Notes: a model not told the origin generated them from the sequence alone. 64,000 nucleotides of DNA from Erythrobacter sp. YJ-T3-07 (GCF_015999305.1 NZ_JAEAGP010000001.1:310001-374000), one strand, 5' to 3'; shown: positions 17,743 through 28,823, counted from the first letter of the stretch. Program-made: numbers and translations.

Positions 17743-17962
17743 GCTGTATGCGCGGCCTGTGTCCGCCGCGCTCTCGTTCGTCTGGCAGCCTTGGCCGTTG
17801 GTAGACGACCCGATTGCCCGTTGTGCGCCACGCCCCTAAGGCAAGTCTGGATCGATAAATCGCCCCCGGCTTGCGTCGGGCAGACGAACACCAACCGCCA
17901 GTGCGAACGGACCGAACATGAATTATCAACCGACGGTCGGACACGACGAGGATGAGGGCAGG

Positions 17963-19111
17963 ATGAGCAACCCCTATACGACCACGCAGGACAGCGAGCC
18001 GAAGGGGGGGCGTGGACGTATCGCCATCATCGTCGCGATCCTGATCCTCGTGCTGCTGGTCGCAGGCTGGTTCTACCTTAGCTCGACCAATGATGCCCCG
18101 GCCGATGCCGGGTCGGCATCGCAGGCGCCCGACATCACCGTGATCAAGCCGGGCAACGGTACCGTCGAGGGCACGATCAACGCGACCGGCACGATCGCTG
18201 CGCGGCGTGCACTGCCGGTCGGTGTGGTTGGTGAAGGCGGCCGGGTCGTCTCGGTCAATGTCGAACAGGGCCAGTGGGTCAATGCCGGGCAGGTGCTCGC
18301 CTCGATCGACCGCTCGGTCCAGAACCAGCAAGCGCGCGCGCAGGCCGCGCAAATCCAGGTCGCCCGTGCCGACGCGGAGCTGGCGCAGAGCAATCTCGAC
18401 CGCGCCCTCCAGCTGGTCGAGCGCGGGTTCGTCTCGCAGGCAGATGTCGACCGCCTCACCGCGACCCGCGATGCGGCCCGTGCGCGGGTCGCTGTGGCGC
18501 AGGCCCAGCTCGGCGAACTGCGCGAGCGTAACGCGCGGCTCAACATCATCGCCCCCGCATCGGGCCTGGTCCTCGAACGCAATATCGAACCCGGCCAGAC
18601 GGTTGGCGGCGGTACGCCGTCGGTCTTCGTGATCGCGCAGGGTGGCCAGATGGAGCTGCGCGCGCAGGTCGGCGAAAGCGAGCTGCAGAAGCTCTCCGTC
18701 GGGGTTCCCGCAGAGATTTCCCCGGTGGGTTCGAACGAGACCTATACCGGCCAGATCTGGCAGATCGAACCGACCGTCGACGCGCAGAGCCGCCAGGGCG
18801 TTGCGCGGATCGCGCTGAAATATGCGCCCGGCCTGCGTCCCGGCGGCTTCGCCACCGCGACCATTCGCAGCGGCACCACGGTTGCCCCGCTACTGCCCGA
18901 AAGCGCGGTCCTGGCCGATGACAATGGCAGCTATGTCTACATCGTCGGGCCCGACAACACCGTCGTCCGCCGGGCGATCGAGACCGGCATGATCACGTCC
19001 AGCGGGATCGCGGTTACCAAGGGACTGTCCGGCAATGAACGCGTGGTCGTGCGCGCAGGCGGCTTCCTCAATCCGGGCGAGCGGGTGAACCCGGTCGCGC
19101 AGAAGGACTGA
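17963..19111 (+). CDS. RND efflux periplasmic adaptor (membrane fusion protein)
   Basis: Links an RND permease to an outer-membrane channel. One N-terminal membrane anchor (about residues 19-40), then the lipoyl half-motifs (GEGGRVVSVNVEQGQWVNAGQVL and LNIIAPASGLVLERNI) flanking an alpha-helical hairpin of about 90 residues, a beta-barrel domain and a membrane-proximal domain ending NPGERVNPV. Anchoring is by a membrane helix and there is no lipobox. GAGGG sits upstream of the ATG at 17963; another in-frame ATG lies at 17918 without a clear ribosome site. The permease gene follows after 5 bases. Confidence 0.93.
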   Translation: MSNPYTTTQDSEPKGGRGRIAIIVAILILVLLVAGWFYLSSTNDAPADAGSASQAPDITVIKPGNGTVEGTINATGTIAARRALPVGVVGEGGRVVSVNVEQGQWVNAGQVLASIDRSVQNQQARAQAAQIQVARADAELAQSNLDRALQLVERGFVSQADVDRLTATRDAARARVAVAQAQLGELRERNARLNIIAPASGLVLERNIEPGQTVGGGTPSVFVIAQGGQMELRAQVGESELQKLSVGVPAEISPVGSNETYTGQIWQIEPTVDAQSRQGVARIALKYAPGLRPGGFATATIRSGTTVAPLLPESAVLADDNGSYVYIVGPDNTVVRRAIETGMITSSGIAVTKGLSGNERVVVRAGGFLNPGERVNPVAQKD

Positions 19112-19116
19112 GCACG

Positions 19117-22100
19117 ATGAACTTCCGCAACATCTCCGCGTGGTCGATCCGCAACCCGGTCATCCCGCTGGTCTTCTTCACCGCGCTGTTGCTGGCGGGT
19201 CTGCTCAGCTTCCGGACCATGGATGTGGTCAACAACCCGGAGATCGAATTCCCTGCGGTCAACGTCAATATCTCGCAGCCCGGCGCCGCGCCGACCGAGA
19301 TCGAGAACCAGATCACCCAGCTGGTCGAATCCGCGGTCCGCTCGATCAACGGCGTGAAGACGATCAACTCGACCGCCTCGGAAGGCAGTTCGAGCACCTT
19401 CATCGAGTTCGAGATCGGGACCGATCCGGATGATGCGGTGTCGGAAGTGACCAACGCGATTGACACGATCCGCGGCTCGCTGCCCGACGGGATTCTCGAA
19501 CCGCGCGTATCGAAGCAGGAAATCTCGGGCGGGTTCCTCGGCATCTATGCTGTCGAAGCGAACGACATGACGCTCGAACAGCTCAGCTGGTTCATCGACG
19601 ATGTCGTGGCCAAGCGGCTTCTGGGCGTCGAAGGCATGGCCGAGGTCAACCGCTTCGCCGGGGTCGACCGCGAGATCGAGGTGATCCTCGATCCGCAGAA
19701 GATGCAGTCCTATGGCGTCACCGCCAGCCAGCTCAACCAGGTGCTGCGGCAGAACAACCTCAACGCTGCCGGCGGCGCGGCCGAGGTCGGCGGCACGCGC
19801 CAGTCGGTTCGCGTGCTCGGCAACAGCCAGGATGCCTATTCCCTGTCGCAGCAGCAGATCCAGCTGGGCGACGGGCGCACGATCAAGCTGGCCGATGTGG
19901 CGACCGTGCGTGACGGCTATTCCGAGCAGACCTCGATCAGCAAGGTGCGCGACAAGGAGGTCGTGAACTTCGCGATGTCGCGCGCCAAGGGCGCGTCCGA
20001 CGTGTCGACCTTCCAGGCGGCGCTCAAGGAGATCGACAAGATCGAGGCCGAGAACCCCGGCGTGCGCTTCATCCAGCTGACCGACTCGGTGAAATATACC
20101 GAGGAGCAGTACGAAAGCTCGATGGCGATGATGATCGAGGGCGCGCTGCTCGCCGTGGTCGTCGTGTTCTTCTTCCTGCGCGACTGGCGCGCAACCTTCA
20201 TCTCCTCGGTCGCGATCCCGCTCTCCGCTATCCCGACCTTCTGGTTCATGGACCTGCTCGGGTTCAACCTGAACTCGCTGTCGCTGCTCGCGCTCGCGCT
20301 GGTCGCAGGGGTGCTGGTCGACGATGCGATCGTGGAGATCGAGAACATCGTCAGACACATGCGAATGGGCAAGAACGCCTATCAGGCGTCGATCGACGCG
20401 GCGGACGAGATCGGCCTGCCGGTGGTCGCGACCAGTTTCTGCATCGTCGCGGTGTTCCTGCCCGTGGGCCTGATGCCCGGCATCTCGGGCCAGTTCTTCA
20501 AGAACTTCGGCATCACCGTCGTGATCGCGGTGCTGATGTCGCTGGCGGTGGCGCGCATGATCACGCCGATGCTGGCGGCCTACTTCCTCAAGTCCAAGGG
20601 CCACGCCGAACACGGCGAAGGCCCGATGATGGACCGGTATATGGGCATCCTTCACTGGTCGCTGGAGAAGGGCAAGATGCACCGCCGCCGCGACGGGATC
20701 GAACCGCCCAGGAAGCGTTTCGCCTACCTGCCGATGCTGGTGGTAACGGCGCTGGCGCTGATCGGCGTGACAGGCGCGGTCTTCTTCGGCGTGAACGGCG
20801 CGCTCGCGGGTCTCGGCCTCGCGGACAAGGTGGGCAACGCAGTCGCTTCCTCGCCCGAATCCGTCGCCGGCACTTTCTACAACCGGCTGGTCGGCGTGGT
20901 GCAGATGGCGCTCGCCGCAGTGCTCGCCTTTGCGGCAGGCTGGATCGTGCTCAAGCTGTTCGGTCTGATCAGCTCCGTGTTGGGCCGCCGGGCGCGCGAG
21001 GTGTGGCGCTATCTCGAAGCGCGCTTCTACGATCACCGCGTGTGGATGCTGATGATCGGCTATTTCGCCCTGCTGCTGACCGTGCAGCTGTTCATGAGCG
21101 TGCCGGCCCAGTTCCAGCCGCTCGTCGACAGCGACAACAGCCAGGTCCAGATCGAGATGGTCCCGGGCACCACGCTGGAGGATACCGAACAGGTCGCCGA
21201 CCGTGTGGCGGCCATGCTCTACGAACAGCCCGAGGTCGAGCGTGCGCTGGAGCGTGTGCGAATGGGCAATGCGACGCTCTATGTCACGCTGTCGCCCGAT
21301 CGTGAGCGCACGTCCTACCAGTTCGAACGCCAGCTGGCGCCCGAGCTTGCCAAGATCCCCGACGCGCGCGTGCGCTTCCAGTCGCAGGGCGGCGGCGGTG
21401 GCGGCAGTGGTCGCGATATCACCGTGATGCTGGCCGGCTCCGATCCCAAGGTGCTGCAGGACACGGCATCCGAACTGGTCGAACAGATGAAGGGGCTCGA
21501 TACGCTGGTCGCGCCCCGGATCGAGGCCGATCTCAACCGGCCCGAACTGATCATCGAGCCGCGCCCGGACCTGGCCGCCGACCTTGGCGTTTCGACCGCC
21601 GCACTCAGCCAGACGATCCGGATCGCGACGCTGGGCGAAATCGATCAGAGCGCGGCCAAGTTCTCGCTGTCCGACCGGCAGATCCCGATCCGCGTCAAAT
21701 TGCCCGAGACATCGCGCGAAAGCCTGACCACGATCGAGAATCTGCCTGTGCCGACGCTGCGCGGGGGCACCGTGCCGCTGTCGCGGGTGGCGGACATCAG
21801 GTTCGGCTCCGGTCCGACCGCGATCCAGCGGTACAACCAGAGCCGCCGCATCCTCATCGGCGCAGACCTCGCACAGGGTGTGGTGAGCGGAACCGCGCGT
21901 GAACAGATCGACGCGCTGCCTGCGCTGCAGACCCTTCCCGCTGGTGTGACCCGTGATGCGGTGGGCGAAGAGCAGTGGCAGAACGAGCTGATCGCCAGCC
22001 TGATCTACGCGGTGATCTCCGGCGTGTTGCTGGTGTTCGCGGTGCTGGTGCTGCTCTACAAGCGGCTGATGAGCCCGCTGGTCAACATGACCAGCCTCGC

Positions 22101-22614
22101 GCTTGCGCCGCTCGGCGGCATCTTCTTGGTCTGGATCGTCGGACAGCCGCAGTCGATGCCGGTCTATATCGGGGTGCTGCTGCTACTGGGCATCGTGTCG
22201 AAGAACTCGATCCTGCTGATCGACTTCGCGATCGAGGCCATGGCCGACGGGCGCGACAAGATGGATGCGATCCTCGATGCGGGCCACAAGCGTGCGCAGC
22301 CGATCGTGATGACCACCTTCGCGATGACCGCAGGGATGATTCCCACCGCGCTCTCCGGCGTTCTCGGCTCGGGCGATGGTGCCTGGCGCGCGCCGATGGG
22401 CACGATGGTGATCGGCGGGCTGGTCGTCTCCACCCTGCTGACCCTGCTGATCGTGCCTGCGGGCTTCAGCCTCGCCGACGGGTTCGAGAAGCGCGTCGGC
22501 CCGTGGCTGCGTGACCGGGTGCTGAGCTATCGCCCGGGCGACGCCCACGATCACCGTCACCGCGGCTCCGGGCACCCGGGCAGCGGCGAAGCGGACCCTG
22601 CGCCGGCAGAGTGA
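19117..22614 (+). CDS. RND efflux permease (HAE1/AcrB-like) with enlarged central region
   Basis: Proton-driven inner-membrane pump for hydrophobic compounds. The proton relay is intact: Asp402-Asp403 in helix 4 ([13 protein letters not shown]) and Lys1029 in helix 10 ([14 protein letters not shown]). At 1165 residues it is about 110 longer than AcrB. The excess lies between helices 6 and 7 (about residues 520-635) and holds two extra hydrophobic stretches, about 538-562 and 598-620, after a basic segment (KMHRRRD). A glycine-rich run ([11 protein letters not shown]) lies in the second periplasmic loop. No outer-membrane factor or TetR regulator is adjacent, so the pump probably uses a shared channel encoded elsewhere. 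Confidence 0.94.
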   Translation: MNFRNISAWSIRNPVIPLVFFTALLLAGLLSFRTMDVVNNPEIEFPAVNVNISQPGAAPTEIENQITQLVESAVRSINGVKTINSTASEGSSSTFIEFEIGTDPDDAVSEVTNAIDTIRGSLPDGILEPRVSKQEISGGFLGIYAVEANDMTLEQLSWFIDDVVAKRLLGVEGMAEVNRFAGVDREIEVILDPQKMQSYGVTASQLNQVLRQNNLNAAGGAAEVGGTRQSVRVLGNSQDAYSLSQQQIQLGDGRTIKLADVATVRDGYSEQTSISKVRDKEVVNFAMSRAKGASDVSTFQAALKEIDKIEAENPGVRFIQLTDSVKYTEEQYESSMAMMIEGALLAVVVVFFFLRDWRATFISSVAIPLSAIPTFWFMDLLGFNLNSLSLLALALVAGVLVDDAIVEIENIVRHMRMGKNAYQASIDAADEIGLPVVATSFCIVAVFLPVGLMPGISGQFFKNFGITVVIAVLMSLAVARMITPMLAAYFLKSKGHAEHGEGPMMDRYMGILHWSLEKGKMHRRRDGIEPPRKRFAYLPMLVVTALALIGVTGAVFFGVNGALAGLGLADKVGNAVASSPESVAGTFYNRLVGVVQMALAAVLAFAAGWIVLKLFGLISSVLGRRAREVWRYLEARFYDHRVWMLMIGYFALLLTVQLFMSVPAQFQPLVDSDNSQVQIEMVPGTTLEDTEQVADRVAAMLYEQPEVERALERVRMGNATLYVTLSPDRERTSYQFERQLAPELAKIPDARVRFQSQGGGGGGSGRDITVMLAGSDPKVLQDTASELVEQMKGLDTLVAPRIEADLNRPELIIEPRPDLAADLGVSTAALSQTIRIATLGEIDQSAAKFSLSDRQIPIRVKLPETSRESLTTIENLPVPTLRGGTVPLSRVADIRFGSGPTAIQRYNQSRRILIGADLAQGVVSGTAREQIDALPALQTLPAGVTRDAVGEEQWQNELIASLIYAVISGVLLVFAVLVLLYKRLMSPLVNMTSLALAPLGGIFLVWIVGQPQSMPVYIGVLLLLGIVSKNSILLIDFAIEAMADGRDKMDAILDAGHKRAQPIVMTTFAMTAGMIPTALSGVLGSGDGAWRAPMGTMVIGGLVVSTLLTLLIVPAGFSLADGFEKRVGPWLRDRVLSYRPGDAHDHRHRGSGHPGSGEADPAPAE

Positions 22615-23894
22615 CGAGCACGTCGCCTACCGGCTCCCTCGACGGGGTCGCCATGCCGGACCGGGCGCGCGCCATGCGCCGTACGGCCACCGCGATGCTG
22701 GTGCTGATGGCGGCGATCTTTGCCGCCAGCCACTGGGCGATCGGGGCCTATCCGCAATGGGCCACCGGCCTTGGTTATGTGAACGCCTTTGCCGAGGCGG
22801 CGATGGTCGGCGGGCTGGCGGACTGGTTCGCAGTGACCGCGCTGTTCCGCCATCCGCTGGGCCTGCCGATCCCGCACACCGCGATCATTCCGCGCAAGAA
22901 AGACCGGATTGCGGACACCATGGCGCAGTTCCTGCGCGCCAACTTCCTCACCCCCACGGTCGTCGCGCGGCGGATGCGCCGGATGAACGTGGCGGCGAGC
23001 GCTGGCGAATTCTTGGTCAACCGCGAAGGCGGCGAACGCTCGCGCTTCATGGGCGGCGGGGCGGAGCTTGCCGCAGAGGTGCTCGAATCGCTCGACCCCG
23101 AGAGGCTGGGCCTGCGGGTGCGCGCGGGGCTCGCCAGCCAGTTGTCGAGGATCGAGCTCGCCCCGCTGCTCGGCAATCTGCTCGAAAACCTGATCGCCGA
23201 TGGCCGTCATCGCCCGCTGCTCGACGGGCTGATTCGCTGGGCCGGGCTGACGCTGGAGGACAACGAGGAGGCGGTGCGCGAGATCATCCGCAGCCGGGCC
23301 AATTCGGTGCTGCGCTGGACCGGTCTCGACAGCCGTATCTCCAGCTCGGTGCTCGACGGAGTATACCGCCTGCTGGCCGAGGTACTGGTCGATCCCGACC
23401 ACCCGATACGCGGCAAGATCGACGCAGCGCTGATCAAGCTCGCCGCGCAGCTCAGGACCGATCCGGAGATGCAGGCCAAGGTCGAGGCGGTGAAGATGGA
23501 CCTGCTGGAAAACCCTGCGCTGGCCGACTGGTGGATGGGCGTGTGGGAGAGGATGCGCCGGTCGCTGATCGCCCGCGCGCGCGATCCGAACAGCGGGCTG
23601 GGCAACGACCTGCGCGAGGCGCTGCGCGAGCTCGGCAAGGCCCTGCAGGACGATCCGCGCCTGCAGCGGCAGATCAACCGCTTCGCCCGGCGGACAGCGG
23701 TGGGAATGACCTCACGCTATGGCGCGCAGATCGTCGCGCTGGTCTCCGAGACGGTGAAGCGGTGGGACGCGGGCACGGTGACCGACCGGATCGAGAGCGC
23801 GGTCGGCCGCGACCTTCAGTTCATCCGGATCAACGGCACGCTGGTGGGCGGGCTGGTCGGCGTGACGCTGCACGCGATTACGCAGGCGTTCTAG
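22611..23894 (+). CDS. DUF445 family membrane protein
   Basis: About 427 residues. The N-terminal membrane helix near 30-50 is followed by the family signature FAEAAMVGGLADWFAVTALFRHPLG. A long helical region comes next, then a second hydrophobic helix at the extreme C-terminus (LVGGLVGVTLHAITQAF). DUF445 proteins are inner-membrane proteins of unknown function. A GTG start at 22611 overlaps the permease stop (GTGA); an ATG at 22653 is the alternative. It is likely co-transcribed with the efflux genes, though a shared role is only inference. Confidence 0.88.
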   Translation: MTSTSPTGSLDGVAMPDRARAMRRTATAMLVLMAAIFAASHWAIGAYPQWATGLGYVNAFAEAAMVGGLADWFAVTALFRHPLGLPIPHTAIIPRKKDRIADTMAQFLRANFLTPTVVARRMRRMNVAASAGEFLVNREGGERSRFMGGGAELAAEVLESLDPERLGLRVRAGLASQLSRIELAPLLGNLLENLIADGRHRPLLDGLIRWAGLTLEDNEEAVREIIRSRANSVLRWTGLDSRISSSVLDGVYRLLAEVLVDPDHPIRGKIDAALIKLAAQLRTDPEMQAKVEAVKMDLLENPALADWWMGVWERMRRSLIARARDPNSGLGNDLREALRELGKALQDDPRLQRQINRFARRTAVGMTSRYGAQIVALVSETVKRWDAGTVTDRIESAVGRDLQFIRINGTLVGGLVGVTLHAITQAF

Positions 23895-23898
23895 CGGG

Positions 23899-24771
23899 TC
23901 ACGGCATCTGGAAACGGACCGATCCGGTCCAATAGGCAGCGCGTGGATTCCCCTCGCTGTCGGTTGCCGGACTAAACTTCGCACGATTTAGAAAAGCCAT
24001 GCACACGACATCGTCGAACGACTGAGGGGTCGTTGAATTGACGATCTGGCACGAAGTGGGCTTACCCTGTGCGTTCACGGTAAGGCGGACCATGAGGAGC
24101 CCCTCCGTGCCGCGTCGCGAGAAGACTACGGGATAGTCGTTGTCCGTCACCCAATTGCCAGGGTTGCCGGCAGGGGTTGGTTCGGTTTCGCCCGAATCGG
24201 TATCGATCGCCAGATAGTCTTGCAGATCGTCAACGCATGTGCGCAACGCGGCCAAAGGTTCACCCAGCGATCCGGTGTTGAGCGTGACCAGGCCGCGCGT
24301 CTCGCTATGCCCGATGTAGAGATTGGTGATCGCCGCTTCGCGCTCCGGCCCGATCGCTTCGACCCTTTCCGCCTCGTCCTTTACCGGCGGAGCGAGGGGC
24401 GTGCCGTAGAAAAGCACGAAGCGCCGACCATCTGCGCTTTTCCCGTAAACGAAGGATCGGGTTGAGAAATCCTCGGCGGGACCAAAGCGAAGGGTCGCGG
24501 TGTCGCGGCTCAACCTGCGCAGCTCGTCACCCACCAGAATGACATTGTAAAAGGGCTCGGGCCCGGCCTTGTCGATGAGAAGGACTATCCCTTCCTTCCC
24601 GCCGAACTCGCGCGACAGCCTGCACTTGTCCTCGTCGTAACTCACATTCCATGACGTCGTCGGTTCGAGGACGGTCACGTCATCGTCCTGAGCCATCAAA
24701 GCCGACGGAAAAACCGCCGCAGAAGCAATGGCTCCTGCGGCGGTTGCGAATTTACCGGTGCGCGTGATCAT
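23899..24771 (-). CDS. exported protein with TonB C-terminal-like domain
   Basis: A 290-residue protein with a cleavable signal peptide ending SALMAQ. The middle region (about 30-190) has no recognised domain. The last 85 residues, from NWVTDNDYPVVFSRRGTEG, resemble a TonB C-terminal domain (VRLTVNAQGKPTSCQIVNST, with Cys near 242 and 258). It lacks the membrane anchor and proline-rich rod of a true TonB, so it is probably not an energy transducer in the usual sense. Its base composition is slightly less GC-rich than its neighbours. Its stop is 4 bases from that of the convergent DUF445 gene. Confidence 0.75.
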   Translation of the reverse strand: MITRTGKFATAAGAIASAAVFPSALMAQDDDVTVLEPTTSWNVSYDEDKCRLSREFGGKEGIVLLIDKAGPEPFYNVILVGDELRRLSRDTATLRFGPAEDFSTRSFVYGKSADGRRFVLFYGTPLAPPVKDEAERVEAIGPEREAAITNLYIGHSETRGLVTLNTGSLGEPLAALRTCVDDLQDYLAIDTDSGETEPTPAGNPGNWVTDNDYPVVFSRRGTEGLLMVRLTVNAQGKPTSCQIVNSTTPQSFDDVVCMAFLNRAKFSPATDSEGNPRAAYWTGSVRFQMP

Positions 24772-24822
24772 CAGGCGAGCTTAGGCCCGCTTCATGATCC
24801 GCTCAAGTCGGGCAATGTCCGA

Positions 24823-25752
24823 TCAGAGCTTCTCGGTCAGCTCCGGCACGGCCTTGAAGAGGTCGGCTACCAGGCCGATGTCCGCGACCTGGAAGATCGG
24901 TGCGTCCTCATCCTTGTTGATCGCGATGATGACCTTGGAATCCTTCATTCCGGCAAGGTGCTGGATCGCGCCCGAAATGCCGATCGCGAAATAGGCTTCC
25001 GGCGCGACGATCTTGCCCGTCTGGCCGACCTGGTAGTCGTTGGGGACATATCCCGCGTCGACCGCAGCACGGCTGGCACCGATGGCGGCGCCCAGCTTGT
25101 CGGCCAGCGGCGTGATGTATTCCTCGAACGTCTCCGCGTCCTTCAGCGCACGACCGCCCGACACGACCACGCTCGCGCTGGTCAGTTCGGGGCGCTCGCT
25201 CTTGGCGAGTTCGCGGCTGACGAATTCGGAGGTGCCCGCATTGCCAGTGGTCTCGACCGTCTCGACGGTGCCGCTGCCGCCCTCGGCTTCGGCCTTGTCG
25301 AATGCGGTGCCGCGCACGGTCAGCACCAGCTTGTCTTCGGTGCTTTCGACTGTCGCGATCGCGTTGCCCGCGTAGATCGGGCGGGTGAAGGTCTTGTCGC
25401 CTTCCACGCTCATCACTTCGGAGATCTGCATCACGTCGAGCAGCGCGGCAACGCGCGGCGCGATGTTCTTGCCGGTGGTGGTGGCGGGCGCGACGAAGGC
25501 GTCGTGATCGGCCATCAGCTTGGCGGCGAGCGGGGCGATGTTTTCCGCCAGCATGTCCTTGTAGGCGGCGTCGTCCGCAAGGTGGACCTTGCCCACGCCT
25601 GCGATCTTCGCGGCGGCATCGGCCACGCCCGCGCAGTCTGCGCCAGCGACCAGCAGGTGCACTTCGCCGAGCTTGGACGCAGCGGTGACCGCAGCCAGCG
25701 TCGCGTCCTTCACTTCTGTGTTGTCGTGTTCGACCAGAACCAGAGTTTTCAT
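24823..25752 (-). CDS. etfA: electron transfer flavoprotein alpha subunit
   Basis: FAD-binding subunit of the ETF dimer that takes electrons from acyl-CoA and other dehydrogenases to the quinone pool. 309 residues. The C-terminal FAD domain shows the family pattern: [10 protein letters not shown] near 197, [33 protein letters not shown] near 240, and [21 protein letters not shown] in the form [14 protein letters not shown]. It follows etfB after 51 bases in the same operon. Confidence 0.97.
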   Translation of the reverse strand: MKTLVLVEHDNTEVKDATLAAVTAASKLGEVHLLVAGADCAGVADAAAKIAGVGKVHLADDAAYKDMLAENIAPLAAKLMADHDAFVAPATTTGKNIAPRVAALLDVMQISEVMSVEGDKTFTRPIYAGNAIATVESTEDKLVLTVRGTAFDKAEAEGGSGTVETVETTGNAGTSEFVSRELAKSERPELTSASVVVSGGRALKDAETFEEYITPLADKLGAAIGASRAAVDAGYVPNDYQVGQTGKIVAPEAYFAIGISGAIQHLAGMKDSKVIIAINKDEDAPIFQVADIGLVADLFKAVPELTEKL

Positions 25753-25803
25753 GTTCTTACCTCAATATCTCTAAGCGGGCGCAGGCCCTCAATCAGGCCC
25801 CAA

Positions 25804-26550
25804 TCAGGCGATCCCGAGCGCCTTGATCTTGGCGACCAGCGCATCGACATCCTCGACCTTTTCGCCAGCCTGGCGAACCGGCGGTTCGGAGACCTTGAGC
25901 GTCTTGAGGCGCGGCGCGGTGTCGACGCCGAAATCGGCCGGGCTCTTGGTGTCGAGCGGCTTCTTCTTCGCCTTCATGATGTTCGGCAGCGAGGCATAGC
26001 GCGGCTCGTTGAGGCGCAGATCGGTGGTGACGATCGCGGGCAGGGTCAGCTTGACCGTTTCCAGACCGCCATCGACTTCGCGCCTCACCGTGATCGCATC
26101 GCCTTCGAGCGTGATCGTGTTGGCGAAGGTGCCCTGCGGGCGGTCGAGCAGCGCGGCGAGCATCTGGCCCGTCTGGTTGCTGTCGTCCGAAATCGACTGC
26201 TTGCCCAGCAGCACGAGGCCGGGCTGTTCTTCCTCGACGATCGCCTTGAGGATCTTGGCGACGGCGAGCGGCTCCAGATCTTCATCGCTTTCGACCAGGA
26301 TCGCACGGTCGGCACCCATGGCGAGTGCGGTACGCAGCGTTTCCTGCGCCTTCGCCGGGCCGACCGAGACCGCGACGATCTCTTCGGCGTTGCCCGCTTC
26401 CTTGATCCGGATCGCTTCTTCGACCGCGATCTCGTCGAACGGGTTCATGCTCATCTTGACGTTGGCGAGGTCGACCCCGGAGCCGTCCGCCTTGACGCGG
26501 GGCTTCACGTTGTAATCGATCACCCGCTTGACGGGCACGAGTATTTTCAT
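25804..26550 (-). CDS. etfB: electron transfer flavoprotein beta subunit
   Basis: AMP-binding partner of EtfA, 248 residues. It begins [19 protein letters not shown] and has [40 protein letters not shown] and the [23 protein letters not shown] region that marks EtfB. AAAGGA is placed 6 bases before the ATG. ETF-ubiquinone oxidoreductase is not in the window. Confidence 0.97.
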   Translation of the reverse strand: MKILVPVKRVIDYNVKPRVKADGSGVDLANVKMSMNPFDEIAVEEAIRIKEAGNAEEIVAVSVGPAKAQETLRTALAMGADRAILVESDEDLEPLAVAKILKAIVEEEQPGLVLLGKQSISDDSNQTGQMLAALLDRPQGTFANTITLEGDAITVRREVDGGLETVKLTLPAIVTTDLRLNEPRYASLPNIMKAKKKPLDTKSPADFGVDTAPRLKTLKVSEPPVRQAGEKVEDVDALVAKIKALGIA

Positions 26551-26792
26551 CGGTTGTCCTTTCGCGTGGATGGCACGGCGAGGGCTCGCCGGGCCGCGGA
26601 ATGCTATATCTGTTCCAATGGCTGCGGGCGGTGTTGCGTTCCGGAAACAGCGCCGTCAAGGGCGCGTTCGGTGCGCCGCGAGAGCGTAGCGTCAGGTACG
26701 CCGCCCCCGCTCCTCCCCCACCGATGGCCAAGCGCCTGCGAATCATCTGACAACACGACGGAACCGTCGCACCGCAGGGGGTTTGGACTATC

Positions 26793-27410
26793 ATGGCGGA
26801 TACCCCCAAGACCGTTTGCGGCATTCTCGATCGGCTGACCGATATCGGCGATCGCAACGACCGGGCGACGATTGGCGACATCGTCGAATCCTTCGGCAGC
26901 CGGTCCTATGGTCCGGTTCTGCTGGTGCCCGCGCTGATCGGCATATCGCCCGTCGGCGGGATTCCCGGCGTGCCGACCTTCCTCGCCGTCACGCTGCTGC
27001 TGATCGCGGTCCAGCTGGTGTTCGGCAAGCAGCATCTGTGGCTGCCCGGCTTCCTCAAGAACCGCTCGGTCGAAGGCGAAAAGCTCGCCAACGCGGCGGA
27101 GGATATGGAGAAGGTCGGCGCGTGGCTCGACAAGATCTTCCACGGGCGGCTGGAGATATTCACCGGGCCGACCGCGGCGCGCATCGCCGCAGCGGTGATC
27201 GCGCTGCTGTGTCTGGCGGTGCCACCGCTCGAACTGCTGCCCTTCGCGGTCGTCCTCCCCATGGCTGTGATAGCGGCATTCGGCATCGCGCTGACCGTGC
27301 GTGACGGGCTGCTGATGCTGATCGCCTTTCTGGGCAGCGGCGCGGCGTTCTACGTCGTCGTCACCAAGGTGCTGCTCGGCAGCGGAGGCAGCGGCGGCGG
27401 GATGTTCTAG
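26793..27410 (+). CDS. exoD: ExoD family exopolysaccharide synthesis protein
   Basis: A 205-residue inner-membrane protein. The N-terminal cytoplasmic helix pair (GDIVESFGSRSYGPVLLVPALIG) is followed by four to five membrane helices with the family segment SPVGGIPGVPTFLAV. ExoD was described in Rhizobium as needed for exopolysaccharide production and growth in alkali; its reaction is unknown. It lies more than 20 kb from the polysaccharide locus and is not part of that operon. It ends in a Gly/Ser-rich tail. Confidence 0.88.
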   Translation: MADTPKTVCGILDRLTDIGDRNDRATIGDIVESFGSRSYGPVLLVPALIGISPVGGIPGVPTFLAVTLLLIAVQLVFGKQHLWLPGFLKNRSVEGEKLANAAEDMEKVGAWLDKIFHGRLEIFTGPTAARIAAAVIALLCLAVPPLELLPFAVVLPMAVIAAFGIALTVRDGLLMLIAFLGSGAAFYVVVTKVLLGSGGSGGGMF

Positions 27411-27442
27411 GCTCGCACCCGGCGATGGAGCGCAATGACAAA

Positions 27443-27472
27443 CGGGGCGCGAAAGTCTCCTCTCGCGCCCCG
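27443..27472. terminator. bidirectional hairpin between exoD and sucC
   Basis: Perfect 10-base-pair stem CGGGGCGCGA / TCGCGCCCCG with a 10-base loop, between two convergent genes. The rightward exit has CTTT and the leftward exit has TTTG, so the T-tracts are weak but present in both directions. Confidence 0.75.
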
Positions 27473-27508
27473 CTTTGCTGATCGGTCCACCGAACGATGG
27501 GTCCGGGC

Positions 27509-28708
27509 TTACTTGGCCTTGTTGACCTCGGCCACGATCTTCTTGGCGGCATCGCCCAGATCGTCCGCCGGGACGATCGCGAGGCCCGAATTGGCGAGGA
27601 TTTCCTTGCCCTTTTCGACATTCGTGCCTTCGAGGCGAACCACCAGCGGAACCTGGATGTTCACTTCCTTGGCCGCCGCGACGATACCGTCGGCGATCAC
27701 GTCGCATTTCATGATCCCGCCGAAGATGTTGACCAGGATGCCTTCAACAGCCGGGTCCTTGAGGATCAGCTTGAACGCCGCGGTCACCTTCTCCTTGTTG
27801 GCGCCGCCGCCAACGTCGAGGAAGTTGGCCGGGAACGCGCCGTTGAGCTTGATGATGTCCATCGTCGCCATGGCGAGGCCGGCGCCGTTGACCATGCAGC
27901 CGATATTGCCGTCGAGCTTGATGTAGGCGAGGTCATATTCGCTCGCTTCCACCTCGGCTTCGTCTTCCTCGGTGACGTCGCGCAGCTTTTCGACTTCCTT
28001 CTGGCGATACATCGCGTTCGAATCGAAGCTCATCTTGGTGTCGAGCACCAGCAGGTTGCCGTCTTCGGTCTCGACCAGCGGATTGATCTCGAGCATCGCG
28101 CAGTCATAGGCGAGGAAGGCTTCGTAGAGCTGCTTGGAGAGCTTCTGAGCCTGCTTGTTGAGGTCGCCTTCCAGCTTAAGCGCAAAGGCCACCGCGCGGC
28201 CGTGGTGCGGCATGAAGCCCTGCGCCGGGTCGATGGTGATGGTGGTGATCCGCTCGGGCGTTTCGTGCGCGACGGTTTCGATGTCCATCCCGCCCTCGGT
28301 CGAGGCAACGATGGCGACTTCGCCGCTTGCCCGGTCGACCAGCAGCGCGAGGTAGTATTCCTTGGCGATGTCGACGCCATCGGTGACGTAGAGGCGGTTC
28401 ACTTCCTTGCCCGCATCGCCGGTCTGCACGGTGACCAGCGTGTTACCGAGCATTTCGCGCGCAGCCTCTTCGACCTCTTCGATCGACTTGGCGAGACGCA
28501 CGCCGCCCTTCGCGTCGGGGCCCAGTTCCTTGAACTTGCCCTTGCCGCGACCACCGGCATGGATCTGCGCCTTCACGACATAAAGCGGGCCGGGCAGCTG
28601 CTTGGCACCCGCGACGGCTTCTTCGACGTTCATTGCAGGGATGCCCTTGGGGATGGCGATTCCGTGCTCGGCAAGCAGTTCCTTGGCCTGATACTCGTGA
28701 ATGTTCAT
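27509..28708 (-). CDS. sucC: succinate-CoA ligase (ADP-forming) beta subunit
   Basis: TCA-cycle enzyme converting succinyl-CoA to succinate with ATP formation. 399 residues. N-terminal [17 protein letters not shown], the ATP-grasp region with [14 protein letters not shown], and the C-terminal [13 protein letters not shown] and [14 protein letters not shown] motifs are all present. An upstream extension of the frame is not conserved. The alpha subunit gene sucD is not adjacent: the next gene downstream is the convergent exoD. Confidence 0.97.
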   Translation of the reverse strand: MNIHEYQAKELLAEHGIAIPKGIPAMNVEEAVAGAKQLPGPLYVVKAQIHAGGRGKGKFKELGPDAKGGVRLAKSIEEVEEAAREMLGNTLVTVQTGDAGKEVNRLYVTDGVDIAKEYYLALLVDRASGEVAIVASTEGGMDIETVAHETPERITTITIDPAQGFMPHHGRAVAFALKLEGDLNKQAQKLSKQLYEAFLAYDCAMLEINPLVETEDGNLLVLDTKMSFDSNAMYRQKEVEKLRDVTEEDEAEVEASEYDLAYIKLDGNIGCMVNGAGLAMATMDIIKLNGAFPANFLDVGGGANKEKVTAAFKLILKDPAVEGILVNIFGGIMKCDVIADGIVAAAKEVNIQVPLVVRLEGTNVEKGKEILANSGLAIVPADDLGDAAKKIVAEVNKAK

Positions 28709-28823
28709 GGGGCGGTGCGTCCTTCGTGGCTGACAGCGTGATATAGGTATTCGTGGGGCGCCTAAGCATGGATGCGCCCGCTTGAAAAGGGCGAGAACCG
28801 GACGCACATGCCAAGTGCCAGTT

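Noticed and set aside
18937..21036. Long minus-strand open frame of 699 codons opposite the efflux genes
   Set aside because: The predicted product is His/Asp/Arg-rich low-complexity sequence, typical of the antisense frame of GC-rich DNA; the plus strand encodes well-conserved RND proteins.
26760..26792. GGAAC before exoD as a third EcfG promoter
   Set aside because: The only GTT follows after 16 bases with no preceding C, one base short of the consensus spacing, and it would leave a leader of almost zero length.
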